From positions 124,001 through 188,000 of the forward strand of contig BPJU01000003.1 in the NCBI GenBank assembly GCA_026004775.1: a stretch of DNA of 64,000 nucleotides, given 5' to 3'. The notes under the pieces were generated by a model. The model saw nothing but the letters and a program-made list of their open reading frames with translations. It made no database searches and had not been told where the DNA came from. Source of the DNA: Pirellulaceae bacterium (GTDB taxonomy: Bacteria; Planctomycetota; Planctomycetia; Pirellulales; Pirellulaceae). Below are positions 44,273 through 54,600 of this stretch, piece by piece. Numbering within the stretch: position 1 is the stretch's first letter; every line of letters begins with the position of its first letter. Made by a program: the position numbers and the translations under genes.

Positions 44273-45553
44273 ATGATGCTGGAAAAAGGTACGTGGCAAA
44301 ATTGTCTGGAATACGCAGCCTTGTCCGACATCGGACTTCGCCGCGAGAACAACCAGGACCACTTGGCTGTTTCGCTCTCCCGCGACGTCGACATCTGGCA
44401 AAAGCAAGGACATTTATGGCTGGTGGCGGACGGTATGGGAGCCCATGCGGCCGGCGAGCTAGCCAGCAAGTTGGCGGCAGATCTGATTCCTACGCTTTTT
44501 TTCAAGTATGTCGGGCTGGGAGCCGTCGAGGCCCTACGGCGGGCATTTCTGGAGGCCAATGCGGAAGTGTTTCGCCGCGGAAGGGCTAATCCGGAATTTT
44601 ACAATATGGGTACTACCGCCACGGTGCTGGTGCTGCTTCCGGAAGGGGTCTACTACGGCCACGTCGGCGACAGCCGCGCTTACCGGCTTCGCGACAAACA
44701 ATTCGCTCAGTGGACGCGGGATCACAGCGTGGTATGGGAACTGCGCGAACGGCCCGAGTACCGCGGCAATGCCCATGATTTGGCTGGCATTCCCAAGAAC
44801 TGGATCACTCGGTCTATCGGCCCCAGCGAGGAATTGGAGCCGGACATCAGCGGGCCGTTTGAAGTGTTGCCGGGAGATACGTACCTGTTATGCACCGATG
44901 GCCTTACCGGCAGGGTCAGCGATGAAGAGATTGCGGCGGTAGTGGGGAACTATCCGCCTCAGGCAGCCGTCAAGATCCTGTGCGACCTGGCCAATCTGCG
45001 CGGTGGGCAAGACAACACGACGGTGGCGGTGGTTCACTTGCGGGAGCCGTTGCCGGAAGTAGCGGCCGAGCCGCGGCCGGCTCCGCCCCCGGTACCGGCC
45101 CGCCGCTTGGATCGGACTTCGCCGTTACCGATCGGTTGGATTTTGAGCGCCGTATGCCTGTTGGGCAGCCTCATCGTGCTCATCATGAATCTTCTGATAC
45201 CGGCGGTTGTGCTGCTGCTTGGGGCGGCTGCCTTGGCCATTGCGCAGTGGGCACGCAAGAAATCGCCCGCCGTCCGCAGGGCGACCAGCGATTCACCGAT
45301 TGGACCTTTTGTCGAGGTCCCGGCTCCCGATGTGACTGAAGCAGCACAAAAGTTGCTGGCGATTGCTCGCGAAGCTCGTCTGGAGGCTCGCCAGACGGGC
45401 TGGGAAGAAGACGTGCCTTCGTTGGATGAAATGGAACGTGAGGTCGAATCGGCCGTGAAAGGTCGCCGCTACCGTGAGGCGCTCGATGCCGCCGCCGCCC
45501 TGGTGCACGAATTGGCGGAACGCCAGCGCGTTTTCTTCAAGCGGTATTATTGA
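44273..45553 (+). CDS. PP2C-type protein phosphatase with C-terminal TM region
   Basis: PPM-family Ser/Thr phosphatase: 'SDIGLRRENNQDH', 'LWLVADGMGAHAAGELAS', 'GHVGDSRAYRLRD', 'LCTDGLTGRVSDEEI' and 'RGGQDNTTVAVV' provide the metal ligands. A Pro-rich linker (about 265-280), two hydrophobic helices (residues 290-335) and a helical C-terminal tail follow. It likely reverses Ser/Thr kinase signalling. Start codons TTG, ATG, ATG occur in a row (44270-44278). Confidence 0.9.
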   Translation: MMLEKGTWQNCLEYAALSDIGLRRENNQDHLAVSLSRDVDIWQKQGHLWLVADGMGAHAAGELASKLAADLIPTLFFKYVGLGAVEALRRAFLEANAEVFRRGRANPEFYNMGTTATVLVLLPEGVYYGHVGDSRAYRLRDKQFAQWTRDHSVVWELRERPEYRGNAHDLAGIPKNWITRSIGPSEELEPDISGPFEVLPGDTYLLCTDGLTGRVSDEEIAAVVGNYPPQAAVKILCDLANLRGGQDNTTVAVVHLREPLPEVAAEPRPAPPPVPARRLDRTSPLPIGWILSAVCLLGSLIVLIMNLLIPAVVLLLGAAALAIAQWARKKSPAVRRATSDSPIGPFVEVPAPDVTEAAQKLLAIAREARLEARQTGWEEDVPSLDEMEREVESAVKGRRYREALDAAAALVHELAERQRVFFKRYY

Positions 45554-45628
45554 CCTGGGCCGTGGGGGACCGTACGCTCGTTGACGCTGGTATTCCCCGG
45601 CGTCGTCTGTCGAAGTAGGAGCAACCCC

Positions 45629-45847
45629 TTGAGCACCGCAATCGTCTTCGCTCAGAACGCTGACGGCCGCGCCCTGGTGATCCTGCTTGCCCTCGTACTG
45701 ATCTATTTTCTGCCGGCGGTGGTAGCCGGTATGCGCGGCCACCATAATACGGCCGCCATCTTTATGTTGAATCTGCTGTTGGGCTGGACGTTTATCGGTT
45801 GGGCAATTGCTCTGGTGTGGGCATTCACCGCGGTCCAGCGCCGGTAA
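45629..45847 (+). CDS. Superinfection immunity family small membrane protein
   Basis: A 72-residue protein with two TM helices and the family signature 'IYFLPAVVAGMRGHHNTAAI' followed by 'MLNLLLGWTFIGWAIALVWA', as in T4 Imm-like 'superinfection immunity' proteins that are widespread in bacterial chromosomes. In phage T4 the Imm protein blocks DNA injection; a chromosomal role is not established. TTG 45629 with AGGAG upstream is preferred over TTG 45581. Confidence 0.8.
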   Translation: MSTAIVFAQNADGRALVILLALVLIYFLPAVVAGMRGHHNTAAIFMLNLLLGWTFIGWAIALVWAFTAVQRR

Positions 45848-45914
45848 GGTCCCGCCGGCGAGGTGCGATTCTGCTGATGATGCCAGGGTGTGAAACGTAA
45901 GACCGGTCGAAGCT

Positions 45915-47099
45915 TTACCGATTGGCGCGCCGGATCAACCACAAGCCGATCGCCATCAGCAGCAAATTACCGCCCCACACGACCACGGGCGGTGCCGCGC
46001 CGGCCTTGGCTCGGTCAATACCAGCCATGAACAAGGGATAATAAACCACCAGAATCGGCAGGAAACACAAGCCGAAGGTGGTCCAGGTATCGGCCGTCCG
46101 CAGCAGGATCGCCAGCGGGATTCCTACCATCACGAACGCCAGACAACTGAAGCCGGCAGCCCAACGACGCCATGGCTCGGCAAGCAAACGGTACAACCTG
46201 CCTCGCAGCGATTGAAGCTCTTCGAGCGAACGTCCCCATCCTTCCTTCTCCAATCGGTCGAATCGGCCTGTCGCCAAATCCAATGCCACGAGGGCCGATA
46301 GTTGATGCTCTTTGCGAGCGAGCAGTTGCTGTGTCGTGCGCAGTTCGCGAGCCAATTCACGCATCGGAATGTCCGATGGCGTACGCCCGTGGCGATCCTT
46401 ACGTGCCGCCAGCGCCAAGGGGATTTCGAAGCGAAACTCGCCCGGCACGTCGCCCCGCACCTGCTCAGACTCCACCTGCATATTGCGGAACAAAATGACC
46501 AGCGCCGTCGCATTTTCGTCGAGCCGAAGTTCCGCTTCTTGAGCAAAGATCGAAATGGGGCTGGAGCCGTCTTTCGGCTGGTACGTAAGCGCCGGGTTGA
46601 TCAGCCGTCGGTCTTGAACATCTTGAACCAGTATCGTCAATCCTCGCTGGTTCGAATACGACCGCTGCGTTTGCAGCCGGCCATAGATAATTTGTTCCAC
46701 GGATTGCAGTATCACTCGGTTTATCCCGGCCGTCCCCCACGAGACGGCTACATCGTTCAGCCACACGGTCAAAGCGCTGATGACGATCGACACCACGATC
46801 GTCGGCCGCATCAGCGTCCACGGCGGGATGCCCAGCGCACGCAGGGCCGTGACCTCATTGGCATCCGACATGCGGCCATACACCGAGCAGACGGCAAACA
46901 ACATCGTCCCGGGAACCGTGAATCGCAGGGCCATCGGCAGAGAATAGGGGATCAGTTGCACGACGGCGGAAAACGACAGCCCCTCCCGAACCGCCTCCAC
47001 ACCCACGACCGCCAGCAAAACAAAGCCAGTCATCACCAGCAGGGTGAGAGCAAACGCCTGCAATACTTCGCTCAGGATGTAACCGGCTATCCGTGACAT
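45915..47099 (-). CDS. LptF/LptG family permease
   Basis: Membrane protein of the YjgP/YjgQ (LptF/G) family with the three N-terminal TM helices ('GYILSEVLQAFALTLLVMTG', 'LIPYSLPMALRFTVPGTMLF', 'VTALRALGIPPWTLMRPTIV'), a large soluble beta-jellyroll domain and three C-terminal TM helices. It would form the permease of the LPS transporter with LptB. LptF versus LptG cannot be decided. ATG 47099 was chosen over an open frame to 47138. No second lpt gene is adjacent. Confidence 0.85.
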   Translation of the reverse strand: MSRIAGYILSEVLQAFALTLLVMTGFVLLAVVGVEAVREGLSFSAVVQLIPYSLPMALRFTVPGTMLFAVCSVYGRMSDANEVTALRALGIPPWTLMRPTIVVSIVISALTVWLNDVAVSWGTAGINRVILQSVEQIIYGRLQTQRSYSNQRGLTILVQDVQDRRLINPALTYQPKDGSSPISIFAQEAELRLDENATALVILFRNMQVESEQVRGDVPGEFRFEIPLALAARKDRHGRTPSDIPMRELARELRTTQQLLARKEHQLSALVALDLATGRFDRLEKEGWGRSLEELQSLRGRLYRLLAEPWRRWAAGFSCLAFVMVGIPLAILLRTADTWTTFGLCFLPILVVYYPLFMAGIDRAKAGAAPPVVVWGGNLLLMAIGLWLIRRANR

Positions 47100-47231
47100 C
47101 GCCACTTGCCCGTACACCAGGAGGCCATTGGCGCACAACGCGCGTGCTACTCTACCACACAGCCCCCCGGCGCGGAAAGGGAAACTTTATCGGCCGGCGT
47201 GCGGCATACGATGAAAAGCGGTGCGACCAAT

Positions 47232-48104
47232 CTACGGGAAGAGGCGGTCACGGCCTTGTTGTTTGGCCTGGCGCAGCGCCTGGTCGGCTGCGGCGAATAA
47301 CGACATAAACTGCGGCGATGAACCCATAACCCAACCGCCGCTGATCGTGACCGGCTTGCCCGTGGCCTCGGTGGCAGCGGCTTGCGCCGCCTGCCGCACG
47401 CGTTCGATCAAACGCTTGCCGGCAGCCGGATCGGCTATGTGCGTGAAACACAGAGCAAATTCGTCACCCCCCAGCCGGGCCACCAGGTCCTCGGCACGCA
47501 CCGAGCTTGATAACGCCGAACCGATGGCGGCCAGCACCGCGTCGCCTACCGCCAGCCCGTGCTGGTCGTTGATCCCCTTGAAACGGTCCACATCCAGAAT
47601 TGCCACCAGCACCGAGCACGGTGTGGGTGCGCGTAAGAGTTGCCTCACCTCCCGCTCCCAGAACCTCCGGTTTGGCAAACCTGTCAACGGATCTCGATAC
47701 ACCAGCGCCTTGAGCCTCCGTTGGCGCCGGCGTTCCTGAAGGTACTGGCGTCGCAAGCGGATGGTTTGATCCAACAGCCGGCAGGCCAATACCAATTCGC
47801 GCGGCGTCCAATCGTCCGGCAACACCACATCGGCCACGCCGGTCCCTCCCAGCCGTATCAGGCCAACCAGCCCGTGCCCGAGCAGTCGCTCCAGAGCTTT
47901 GGGCAAACCGGAAAGGTGCGGCTGGTCCGTAACCACAATCTCGCAATAACCGCTCTGTTGTTCGAGTGCTGCAAAGTCCAGGACAACCAGCCCGTATGAT
48001 TCAAGAACAGGAGCCACTCGGCGGAAAGTGCGCGGCTGGGTGGCTAGCAGAACGCGACACGCTTCTTTTGCGGACGACAGTGAATTGGACCGGCTGTCAA
48101 CCAT
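47232..48104 (-). CDS. Diguanylate cyclase (GGDEF) with receiver-like N-terminus
   Basis: The C-terminal GGDEF domain is intact: 'YRDPLTGLPNRRFWE' opens it, 'ILDVDRFKGINDQHG' supplies the metal Asp, and 'ARLGGDEFALCF' is the active site. 'RAED' sits five residues before it, the RxxD inhibitory site, so product inhibition by c-di-GMP is expected. Residues 1-125 look like a receiver-type fold without a clear phosphoryl Asp. ATG 48104 avoids overlap with the deaminase upstream; the frame is open beyond it. Confidence 0.85.
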   Translation of the reverse strand: MVDSRSNSLSSAKEACRVLLATQPRTFRRVAPVLESYGLVVLDFAALEQQSGYCEIVVTDQPHLSGLPKALERLLGHGLVGLIRLGGTGVADVVLPDDWTPRELVLACRLLDQTIRLRRQYLQERRRQRRLKALVYRDPLTGLPNRRFWEREVRQLLRAPTPCSVLVAILDVDRFKGINDQHGLAVGDAVLAAIGSALSSSVRAEDLVARLGGDEFALCFTHIADPAAGKRLIERVRQAAQAAATEATGKPVTISGGWVMGSSPQFMSLFAAADQALRQAKQQGRDRLFP

Positions 48105-48153
48105 CCGGCGTTTACTCGTGTCAGGCCTTGCAGCGTAGCTTATCCAGCTTCCT

Positions 48154-48624
48154 TCAGTATACCTGACGGGCAGAAGACTTTTCCCAAGCGCGGAACAGTT
48201 CGATGCATTCTTGGCGAAGGACATTTTCGATGAGAGCAACTCGGCTGCCGCCCAGATGAACCAGATCCCTGGCTGCCACGCGTAGTTCGTTGAAGCCTGC
48301 CTGAGCGGCATCGGCGATAGAAGCACCGTAGTAGACGCGACCCACCCGAGCCCAATGCAGGGCCCCCATACACATCGGACAGGGCTCACACGTGGTTGCC
48401 ACTTCGGCTCCCTCCAACAAATAATGCCCGTGCACGCGGCACGCCTGCCTCAGCGCATTGATCTCCGCGTGCGCCGTAATATCGCCTTCCCGAAGTACCG
48501 TGTTGTGGCAGCACGCCAGAAGTTCCCCACCCAGGGCAATGGCACAACCGAACGGGCTCTGTCCTTCCCGAATCCCATCCAGGGCTGCTCGGATCGCCAT
48601 CCGCATTAGCTCTTCACCGCTCAT
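48154..48624 (-). CDS. Nucleoside deaminase (CDA/guanine deaminase-like)
   Basis: Cytidine/deoxycytidylate deaminase-fold enzyme of 156 residues with the zinc motif 'HAEINAL' and 'PCPMCMGAL', and the C-terminal 'YYGASIADAAQAGFNELRV' typical of the guanine-deaminase side of the family. tRNA adenosine deaminase (TadA) is an alternative, but the C-terminal half fits guanine deaminase better. ATG 48624 was preferred to 48648 because the first helix 'MSGEELMRMAIRAAL' is intact. Confidence 0.8.
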   Translation of the reverse strand: MSGEELMRMAIRAALDGIREGQSPFGCAIALGGELLACCHNTVLREGDITAHAEINALRQACRVHGHYLLEGAEVATTCEPCPMCMGALHWARVGRVYYGASIADAAQAGFNELRVAARDLVHLGGSRVALIENVLRQECIELFRAWEKSSARQVY

Positions 48625-48741
48625 CCGCCACGCTCCTTGTTTCTCCACAAGCTCCGAAGCATTGCCGCAAGGTCATCCGGCAAGTCCCATCCGTGACTCG
48701 TCACCTAACGAATCCACCAGCAACGCGTCTCGCGTCGTCGG

Positions 48742-49110
48742 TCAGAAATTCTTCTTGGGAGATTCTACGGAGTATTCGGCCGTAACGGTAGTAGAAATAC
48801 CACCACGAGGAGTAAAAGCGGCTTCTAATCGTATCCAGCGAGGTTGGAGCACGGCTACCAGGTCGTCCAAAATCTGATTGGTGACATTTTCGTAAAAGAT
48901 TCCTTCGTTACGATAACTTTGCAAGTAAAACTTCAAACTTTTTAACTCAACACATTTTGCCGCAGGAATATAGGTAATCGTAAGAGTGCCGAAATCCGGT
49001 TGTCCCGTCTTGGGGCATACGGAAGTGAATTCCGGACATACGATGCGGATCGTATAGTCACGGCCGGGATAGCGGTTGTCGAATGTTTCCAGAATGTTGC
49101 GTCTTTCCAT
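48742..49110 (-). CDS. queF: NADPH-dependent 7-cyano-7-deazaguanine reductase
   Basis: Short-type QueF (122 aa) of the queuosine pathway, reducing preQ0 to preQ1. The active-site Cys and Asp lie in '[18 protein letters not shown]', the substrate loop '[20 protein letters not shown]' is complete, and the C-terminal '[15 protein letters not shown]' fits the family. It lies 10 bp after the stop of the next gene upstream. No other que gene is in the window. Confidence 0.95.
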   Translation of the reverse strand: MERRNILETFDNRYPGRDYTIRIVCPEFTSVCPKTGQPDFGTLTITYIPAAKCVELKSLKFYLQSYRNEGIFYENVTNQILDDLVAVLQPRWIRLEAAFTPRGGISTTVTAEYSVESPKKNF

Positions 49111-49120
49111 GGAGAACGCC

Positions 49121-49561
49121 TCATGATGGACCGGTTCGAGTCGGCGATTCCGGCGAACCGCCCGCCGGGCTTCCGCCCGACGGGGACGTGGAGCTTCCGG
49201 ACGAGCCTCGCCCCATACCGCACTCGTCCAGTACCTGTCCGATGCGCCTCACGGCGGCTTGTAGGGAGCGTACCGCCATTTTGAAATTGGTATGGTCAGA
49301 AATTTGCGGCTGAAGTTCGATGAAGTTCTCTGTGGCACGCCGCAAGCGGCTGAATTTCTTATATGCCTGCCGGAGGTAGGCCTCGGCATCTTGAGCCACA
49401 TATTTGCCCCCGAGCGCCAGCATGTAGTCGTACAATTCCCGGTGGATCTCGTTCAGGTCGTCGTCTTCCTGAGCTTCGTCGCTATGTTTGAGGAAGGTCC
49501 GCACCATCCAGACATGAGCCAACTGCTCGTCGATGGATTCCATCGCTTCCCGCATATCCAT
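49121..49561 (-). CDS. Hypothetical helical protein upstream of queF
   Basis: A 146-residue all-alpha protein ('[16 protein letters not shown]', '[19 protein letters not shown]') with a low-complexity Ser/Gly/Pro tail (about residues 118-146). I recognise no family. It ends 10 bp before queF, so the two form a small operon, but a role in deazaguanine metabolism is not shown. Confidence 0.6.
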   Translation of the reverse strand: MDMREAMESIDEQLAHVWMVRTFLKHSDEAQEDDDLNEIHRELYDYMLALGGKYVAQDAEAYLRQAYKKFSRLRRATENFIELQPQISDHTNFKMAVRSLQAAVRRIGQVLDECGMGRGSSGSSTSPSGGSPAGGSPESPTRTGPS

Positions 49562-49579
49562 AGCCGGACCTCATCGCAC

Positions 49580-50725
49580 TTAGCTTACAGCACTGGGAGC
49601 AGGAGCGTGGCCAGGCCGGGGAGCAAATACCAATACCGTCACAGCTCCAGCAATCACCACCGCCAAACTCACAAAGAACGGCAAGGTAACATAATTATAC
49701 GTCTGTTCGCGAATCACGGTGGTCAGCGTATTGACAATCGGTGCCCCTCCGAAAACCAGGGGCATGACAAACACCGGGCGCCCACCGAAATTGAACGCCA
49801 GGATAACTCCCAGTGCTCCCACCGCGCCAGCCGCTCCGCCGGCCAGTGACCAGAGAATTCCTGCAACGTTCCAGCCCCCCGCTTCCTGAAACACCGGCAA
49901 CAAGGCCCAGGGAGCCACCACGGCGATGAAAAAATACGCCACCCCTACACACAAGAACGGCCGGAGCCGACTGCCGCCCATCAACATCTGCCCCCGGTGC
50001 AACACCGGTCCGTACGAACCCCAACAAAGAGCAGCCGCCAACACCGACGCGATAATGGCCACCCAGTGCGGCCGGCTGACCTGAGCCGAGGTCGCGGGAG
50101 GCTGGGGGGCCGCACGCGACTCGGCTGGTGCGGCGGCCTGCTGCTCCGCCGGCGAGCCGTCCACCGGTCGGCTTTCTCTTTCTTCTTTCGAGAGCTGATC
50201 CGCTGTGCCATCAGCCTGAACCAAACGGATTGGTATCCGAGCCGTCTCAGCGTGGCCAGCCGGCTGCGGCCGTCTCGGTTGGAAGTAAAGCACTCCCGCC
50301 GCTCCCAGGGCGACCGCCAGCACGCCGGCGTAGAAAATCGGTCTGGCTTCGTGGAACGTACGGCTCATCAGCATCGTCACGACGGTATTGACGACCGGAG
50401 CTCCCCCGAACACCAGCGGCATCACATATACCGGACTTCCACGAAACTTGAAGGCCATGATGACACCCAGTGCTCCCAGGGCGCCCACCGCTCCGGCCAG
50501 CGTCGACCAAACAATCCCTCCCAAGCTCCAGCGGCCCTTTTCACCGCTGCGAACCAGCCATATCCACGGAATCAACACGGCGATCAGAAAGTAGGCGAAA
50601 CCGACGCAAATGAACGGGCGAAGGCTGCCTTGCATGGCATGCTGGCCTTCATGCATCAATGGCCCGTAATTGCCCCAACAAAGCACGGTCAACAACACAA
50701 ATGCCAACACGTTGAGCAACTGCAT
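49580..50725 (-). CDS. Internally duplicated DMT-like transporter
   Basis: Two homologous membrane halves: residues 1-150 and 210-370 each begin with a 'CWG.YGP..H.GQ' loop and contain 'LRPF.CVG.AYF.IAV..PW', 'GA.GALGVI.AF.F.G.PV.VMPLVFGGAP.VNT'. They are joined by a hydrophilic linker (about 155-210) rich in Glu, Ala and Ser. Ten to eleven TM helices in total resemble the EamA/DMT superfamily, in which inverted or direct duplication is common. Substrate unknown. The start codon is ATG at 50725. Confidence 0.75.
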   Translation of the reverse strand: MQLLNVLAFVLLTVLCWGNYGPLMHEGQHAMQGSLRPFICVGFAYFLIAVLIPWIWLVRSGEKGRWSLGGIVWSTLAGAVGALGALGVIMAFKFRGSPVYVMPLVFGGAPVVNTVVTMLMSRTFHEARPIFYAGVLAVALGAAGVLYFQPRRPQPAGHAETARIPIRLVQADGTADQLSKEERESRPVDGSPAEQQAAAPAESRAAPQPPATSAQVSRPHWVAIIASVLAAALCWGSYGPVLHRGQMLMGGSRLRPFLCVGVAYFFIAVVAPWALLPVFQEAGGWNVAGILWSLAGGAAGAVGALGVILAFNFGGRPVFVMPLVFGGAPIVNTLTTVIREQTYNYVTLPFFVSLAVVIAGAVTVLVFAPRPGHAPAPSAVS

Positions 50726-50825
50726 GTGAGGTCCTTGTTATGAAAACTCCACAAAGCAATTCCAGCTTCCCGCCCTCAGCGCTCGGGCCGCCATGCCCGT
50801 AACACCATCGAACTGTTCGACCAGT

Positions 50826-51605
50826 TTACGGCGTTACGCCACGGTGGACCAAGGGGCCTAGAGCTTCAGACAGCGGATCGTCATCTCGAGGGCTGAACCC
50901 CAGGTGCAAGTGCCTCCGCCAACCTTCGGCATAGGCAAATACACCCGAAGCTCGGCCCAATTCCGCATCCAAGTCGCGAAGCGTCTGGAGGTAGGAATCC
51001 AGCCCTTGACTCTCATCCAGCCACCGCTTCTGGCTCTCATGGCAAGCCAGCAACGCTACCTTCTCTTCCAGCACGTCAGTCACATCGACGTACAGCTCTG
51101 GATAGACGAACCGCCGGAGTGGATCGCGATGCGAGTAGGGCTGGGCGTGATAGACCGTCACCGGTGTGGATATCGCCGGCCGTGGCGGATCTACCGGGAA
51201 GTTGGGCATCCCGCGGCTGAATGCCGCCGTCACCGCCAGCCGGCAGGTGTTCGTGTGGTCTTCCATATAATCGACGGGCGAATGAGTCAGCACGATGCGA
51301 GGCTGGACGGCCCGAATCACGCTCGCCAGTCTCCGCAACGTCGCCGGCTCATAAAAAATTTCTAGATCGTTGCACAGACTTTCGTGAAACACGGCTCCCA
51401 ACTTCTCGGCGGCTCGCTGCGCTTCTCGACGTCGAATAGCGGCGATCGCCGCCGCGTCGTGCGTCGTACTTCCGCAGCATCCGTTGGCCACCGTCATGTA
51501 ATGAATCTGGAAACCGGCACGCTTCAAGTGAAGCAGTGTCCCAGCCATCAAGAATTCGATGTCGTCCGGGTGAGCAGCAATGGCAAACACGGCCGGTTGG
51601 CTCAT
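50826..51605 (-). CDS. PIG-L/LmbE family deacetylase
   Basis: N-terminal zinc motif 'AIAAHPDDIEFLMAGTL' (AHPDD) plus 'THSPVDYMEDHTNTCRLAV' mark a PIG-L deacetylase. These zinc enzymes remove acetyl from N-acetylglucosamine-type sugars, mycothiol or bacillithiol precursors; the substrate here is not evident. ATG 51605 directly precedes the first strand. The ABC permease gene lies just upstream on the same strand. Confidence 0.85.
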   Translation of the reverse strand: MSQPAVFAIAAHPDDIEFLMAGTLLHLKRAGFQIHYMTVANGCCGSTTHDAAAIAAIRRREAQRAAEKLGAVFHESLCNDLEIFYEPATLRRLASVIRAVQPRIVLTHSPVDYMEDHTNTCRLAVTAAFSRGMPNFPVDPPRPAISTPVTVYHAQPYSHRDPLRRFVYPELYVDVTDVLEEKVALLACHESQKRWLDESQGLDSYLQTLRDLDAELGRASGVFAYAEGWRRHLHLGFSPRDDDPLSEALGPLVHRGVTP

Positions 51606-51632
51606 ACGTTCCACTCCTGTCGTGGTGCCCGG

Positions 51633-54600
51633 TCACTCCCCTCGCAACGCCGGCAGCAGTTCTTTGGGAAAAGCCACAGCGACGCACAAGGCACTGCTGG
51701 CGATCCCCGACGCCAGTATCACCCCCAGCAATAGCAGCACATCCCGCCAGGGAAACGATGCTCCCGCCACGACGACATACGGCAACACCGCCGCCAGGGC
51801 CGAGGCGGCACCGGTACCCAGTCCGGCCAGAAGCAACGCCAGGTTCTCAGTCAGCACCAACCGGCTCAAGCGCCGGCGGCGAAATCCCACCGCCTGCAAC
51901 AGTGCCAGTTCGCCTCGCCGCTCAAAAACACTCCGAGCCTGCACCGCAGCTACACCCAAAGTTCCCAACAACACGCCCAGCGCCCCCAGAGTTTGGAAGG
52001 TGCTCAAGTACGTGTTCTGTACGGCCAGCAGTTCCTGCACCACCCTTTCGGCGGGACGGAACGCCAACCCCTGGTCGCTGAATCGGGATTCCCACAAAGT
52101 TCGCCAGTGATCCGCATCCGCCGGTCCGGTGTCCACTAAGAAAAACTGATAGCCGCTCCCCTCGGGGAACAGCTCTTTGAAACGCTCTTCGGCAATGAAC
52201 AAGCTGCCTTGAAGCAGGGTGTTGTTCAACAGAGCCACGACGCGGAACCGGAGCCGGCGGCCCCCGTCGAACTCCACCTCGTGCTCACTGCCCGCACTAC
52301 CGGTCCAATGTAAGCTGTAAAGAGCCGTGTTGAGGTCCAGTACAACCGGAACCGTATCGGCATCGTCATCTTGCCACAGCAGATGCCACGGGTTGGCCGT
52401 CGCCTTGCCGCCGATATGACTTGCCCAGGCAAACGACGGTGCGTCAGGACGGTCGTATCGCACCGCCAAGTCACGCGGTACTCCCAATACACGGGGACGA
52501 GTCACCCGGTATAGATTGCGGCAACTGGCATCGTCGCCCGGTTTGAGGCGAAACGCATACACTTCCGGCAACGAGGACTTCTCGCCCGCCGCTGCACCAC
52601 CCGCCGCGGTACGCTTGGGGACAAGGGATTCAAAAAGCGGCAGGGAGGACTGTCCCACCAGCTCAAATCCCCCGGTGGCACGTTCGGTGGGGCGCATGCG
52701 AAAAGCGCCCATCGCCACAATCAGGAACGTAGCCGAAGCCATCAGCCCAATCGTCAAGCTGCTGCGAGTGGGATGTCGAGCGGCGTTGCCGGCAGCCAGC
52801 CGTTCCAAGGTGAGCACCTCTTTATGGCTGCGGCGCTGCAGCCCCCACCAGTGCCAAGCCAGCGCTGCGGACAGCAGAAGAAAACCGGCCGCCACGAACC
52901 CGCCCGCCTGAGCTTCACCTTCCCATTGCGTCGACCAGCCGGCTAACCCCAGTGCCGGCACGAACAACGCCCAACCCAACCAAAGCCACCACCGAGCATG
53001 CTTCGGCGGAATCCAACCGGCCACAACCAGTTGCCCACTCAATAATCGCCGAGGCGGCAGGCGGTAGAGCCTTCGTGTCATGAAGGCGATTACCAAAAAA
53101 CAAACCACCAAACCCGAAACGTATCCGATCAGAAGGCTTCGGGGCGTGACGAACAGTTCCAGGAAAGGTGTACTGATGGCACCCAGCCACCAGCGAGGGC
53201 TGCGCAAGCCGGCGATCATCAAGGCCGAGTAACCGACCGCCAGCACCAAACCCACGGCGGCACCCAGCGCCGCGACAATCAATCCTTCGGTAAGGAAAAG
53301 CCGTGCCGTGCGCCCGCGAGGCCAGCCACACGCTCCCAGCAAGCCAAGCTGGCTGCTTCGCAATTCCACACCCAATCGGAATAGCAAGGCCACCAGCAGC
53401 AGAGCCGAAACCACCAGAAACGAACTCAATCCCAGGAACAGGGCATCAAACGGTGTCGTGCCCGAAGATGCTCGCAAGATCTCGGCTCGCACCGGCCGAA
53501 ACACCAATCCCACGCTCGCCAGTACATCCGACTTACCGAGCGCCTCTTCCATCGCCCGCACCAGCTCCTCCCGCCGCTGCTCGTCCCCGCCGGCAAACCG
53601 GATCGAAGTCACCCGCCCGAAACGGCTTCCCCACAGGCGTTGGGCGGTGGCGAGCGATACAAAAGCCTTGGGCGTGGTGCGGTGATTCTGCCAGTACTCG
53701 TCGTCTGCCCGCGTCACACGGCGGATGTCAAACGGAAACGGCGCATCCCAATTCTCGATCGATTCCTGGTCGGTAATCCCTTCCACAATCGGTGTTAGAT
53801 CCGGATCGTTGTACAAACCGGGTGGTTCACGATACACGGCGGGACGTTCACGGCGGTAGGGTTGAGCCGGTTCGGTGAGCGGTACAACGGCCCGCACCGT
53901 AAACCGTTCGCTTCTCAGCTCGGGTGTGCCGTGGCTCGACTCGGGCTCGAAAAACTCCAGAACGATCGTATCGCCTGGCTTGGCCCCGAGACGATCTGCC
54001 GTCCATTGATTCAACACGATGTCCTGGTCGGCCAGTGGTGAGCCGTCCGGCAGGAGTGGGAAGGCCGGCGTGTGCGGAACACCGCTCACCAGCGAGTAGG
54101 GCACTTCGCGGGCTGCGTTCTCAGCCGGCGGATCACGTCGGATCGAATCGGCCAGGTAGGTCATCACCTCCCAACCATCGTATTTTCTTACCACATCCGC
54201 CAGTGCATCGCTGACAGCCGGCTCGAGCAGCATACGGCGGCTGGTGAGCTGGAACCAATCGTAGACGACCTCGTCTTTCCCGGCGGCGGAAAAGACGCGC
54301 CGCACGCGATCCAGACGTAAACCGAAATCGGCCAGCCGAGGCCGGAGCCATTCGTTGTACCGCTGTGCGTGCGACTCCAGAGCTTGAGGCTCGTCGATCG
54401 GTTGGTGGCGAGCTACCAACAAGGCGTTCACTTCACCGGGAACCTCCAATGCCTCTTGCAATGCGGGTAGCGCAATAAAGACATTGCGTGGGAGGGCCTG
54501 ATTCTGGGCGAAGCTGAATCTGCCCAACCCTCGATTCGGCACAATAGCCGCCACGCGCAGCATGGGGAGACTTTCGACCCGGTTACGTTTTTGTGCCAGC

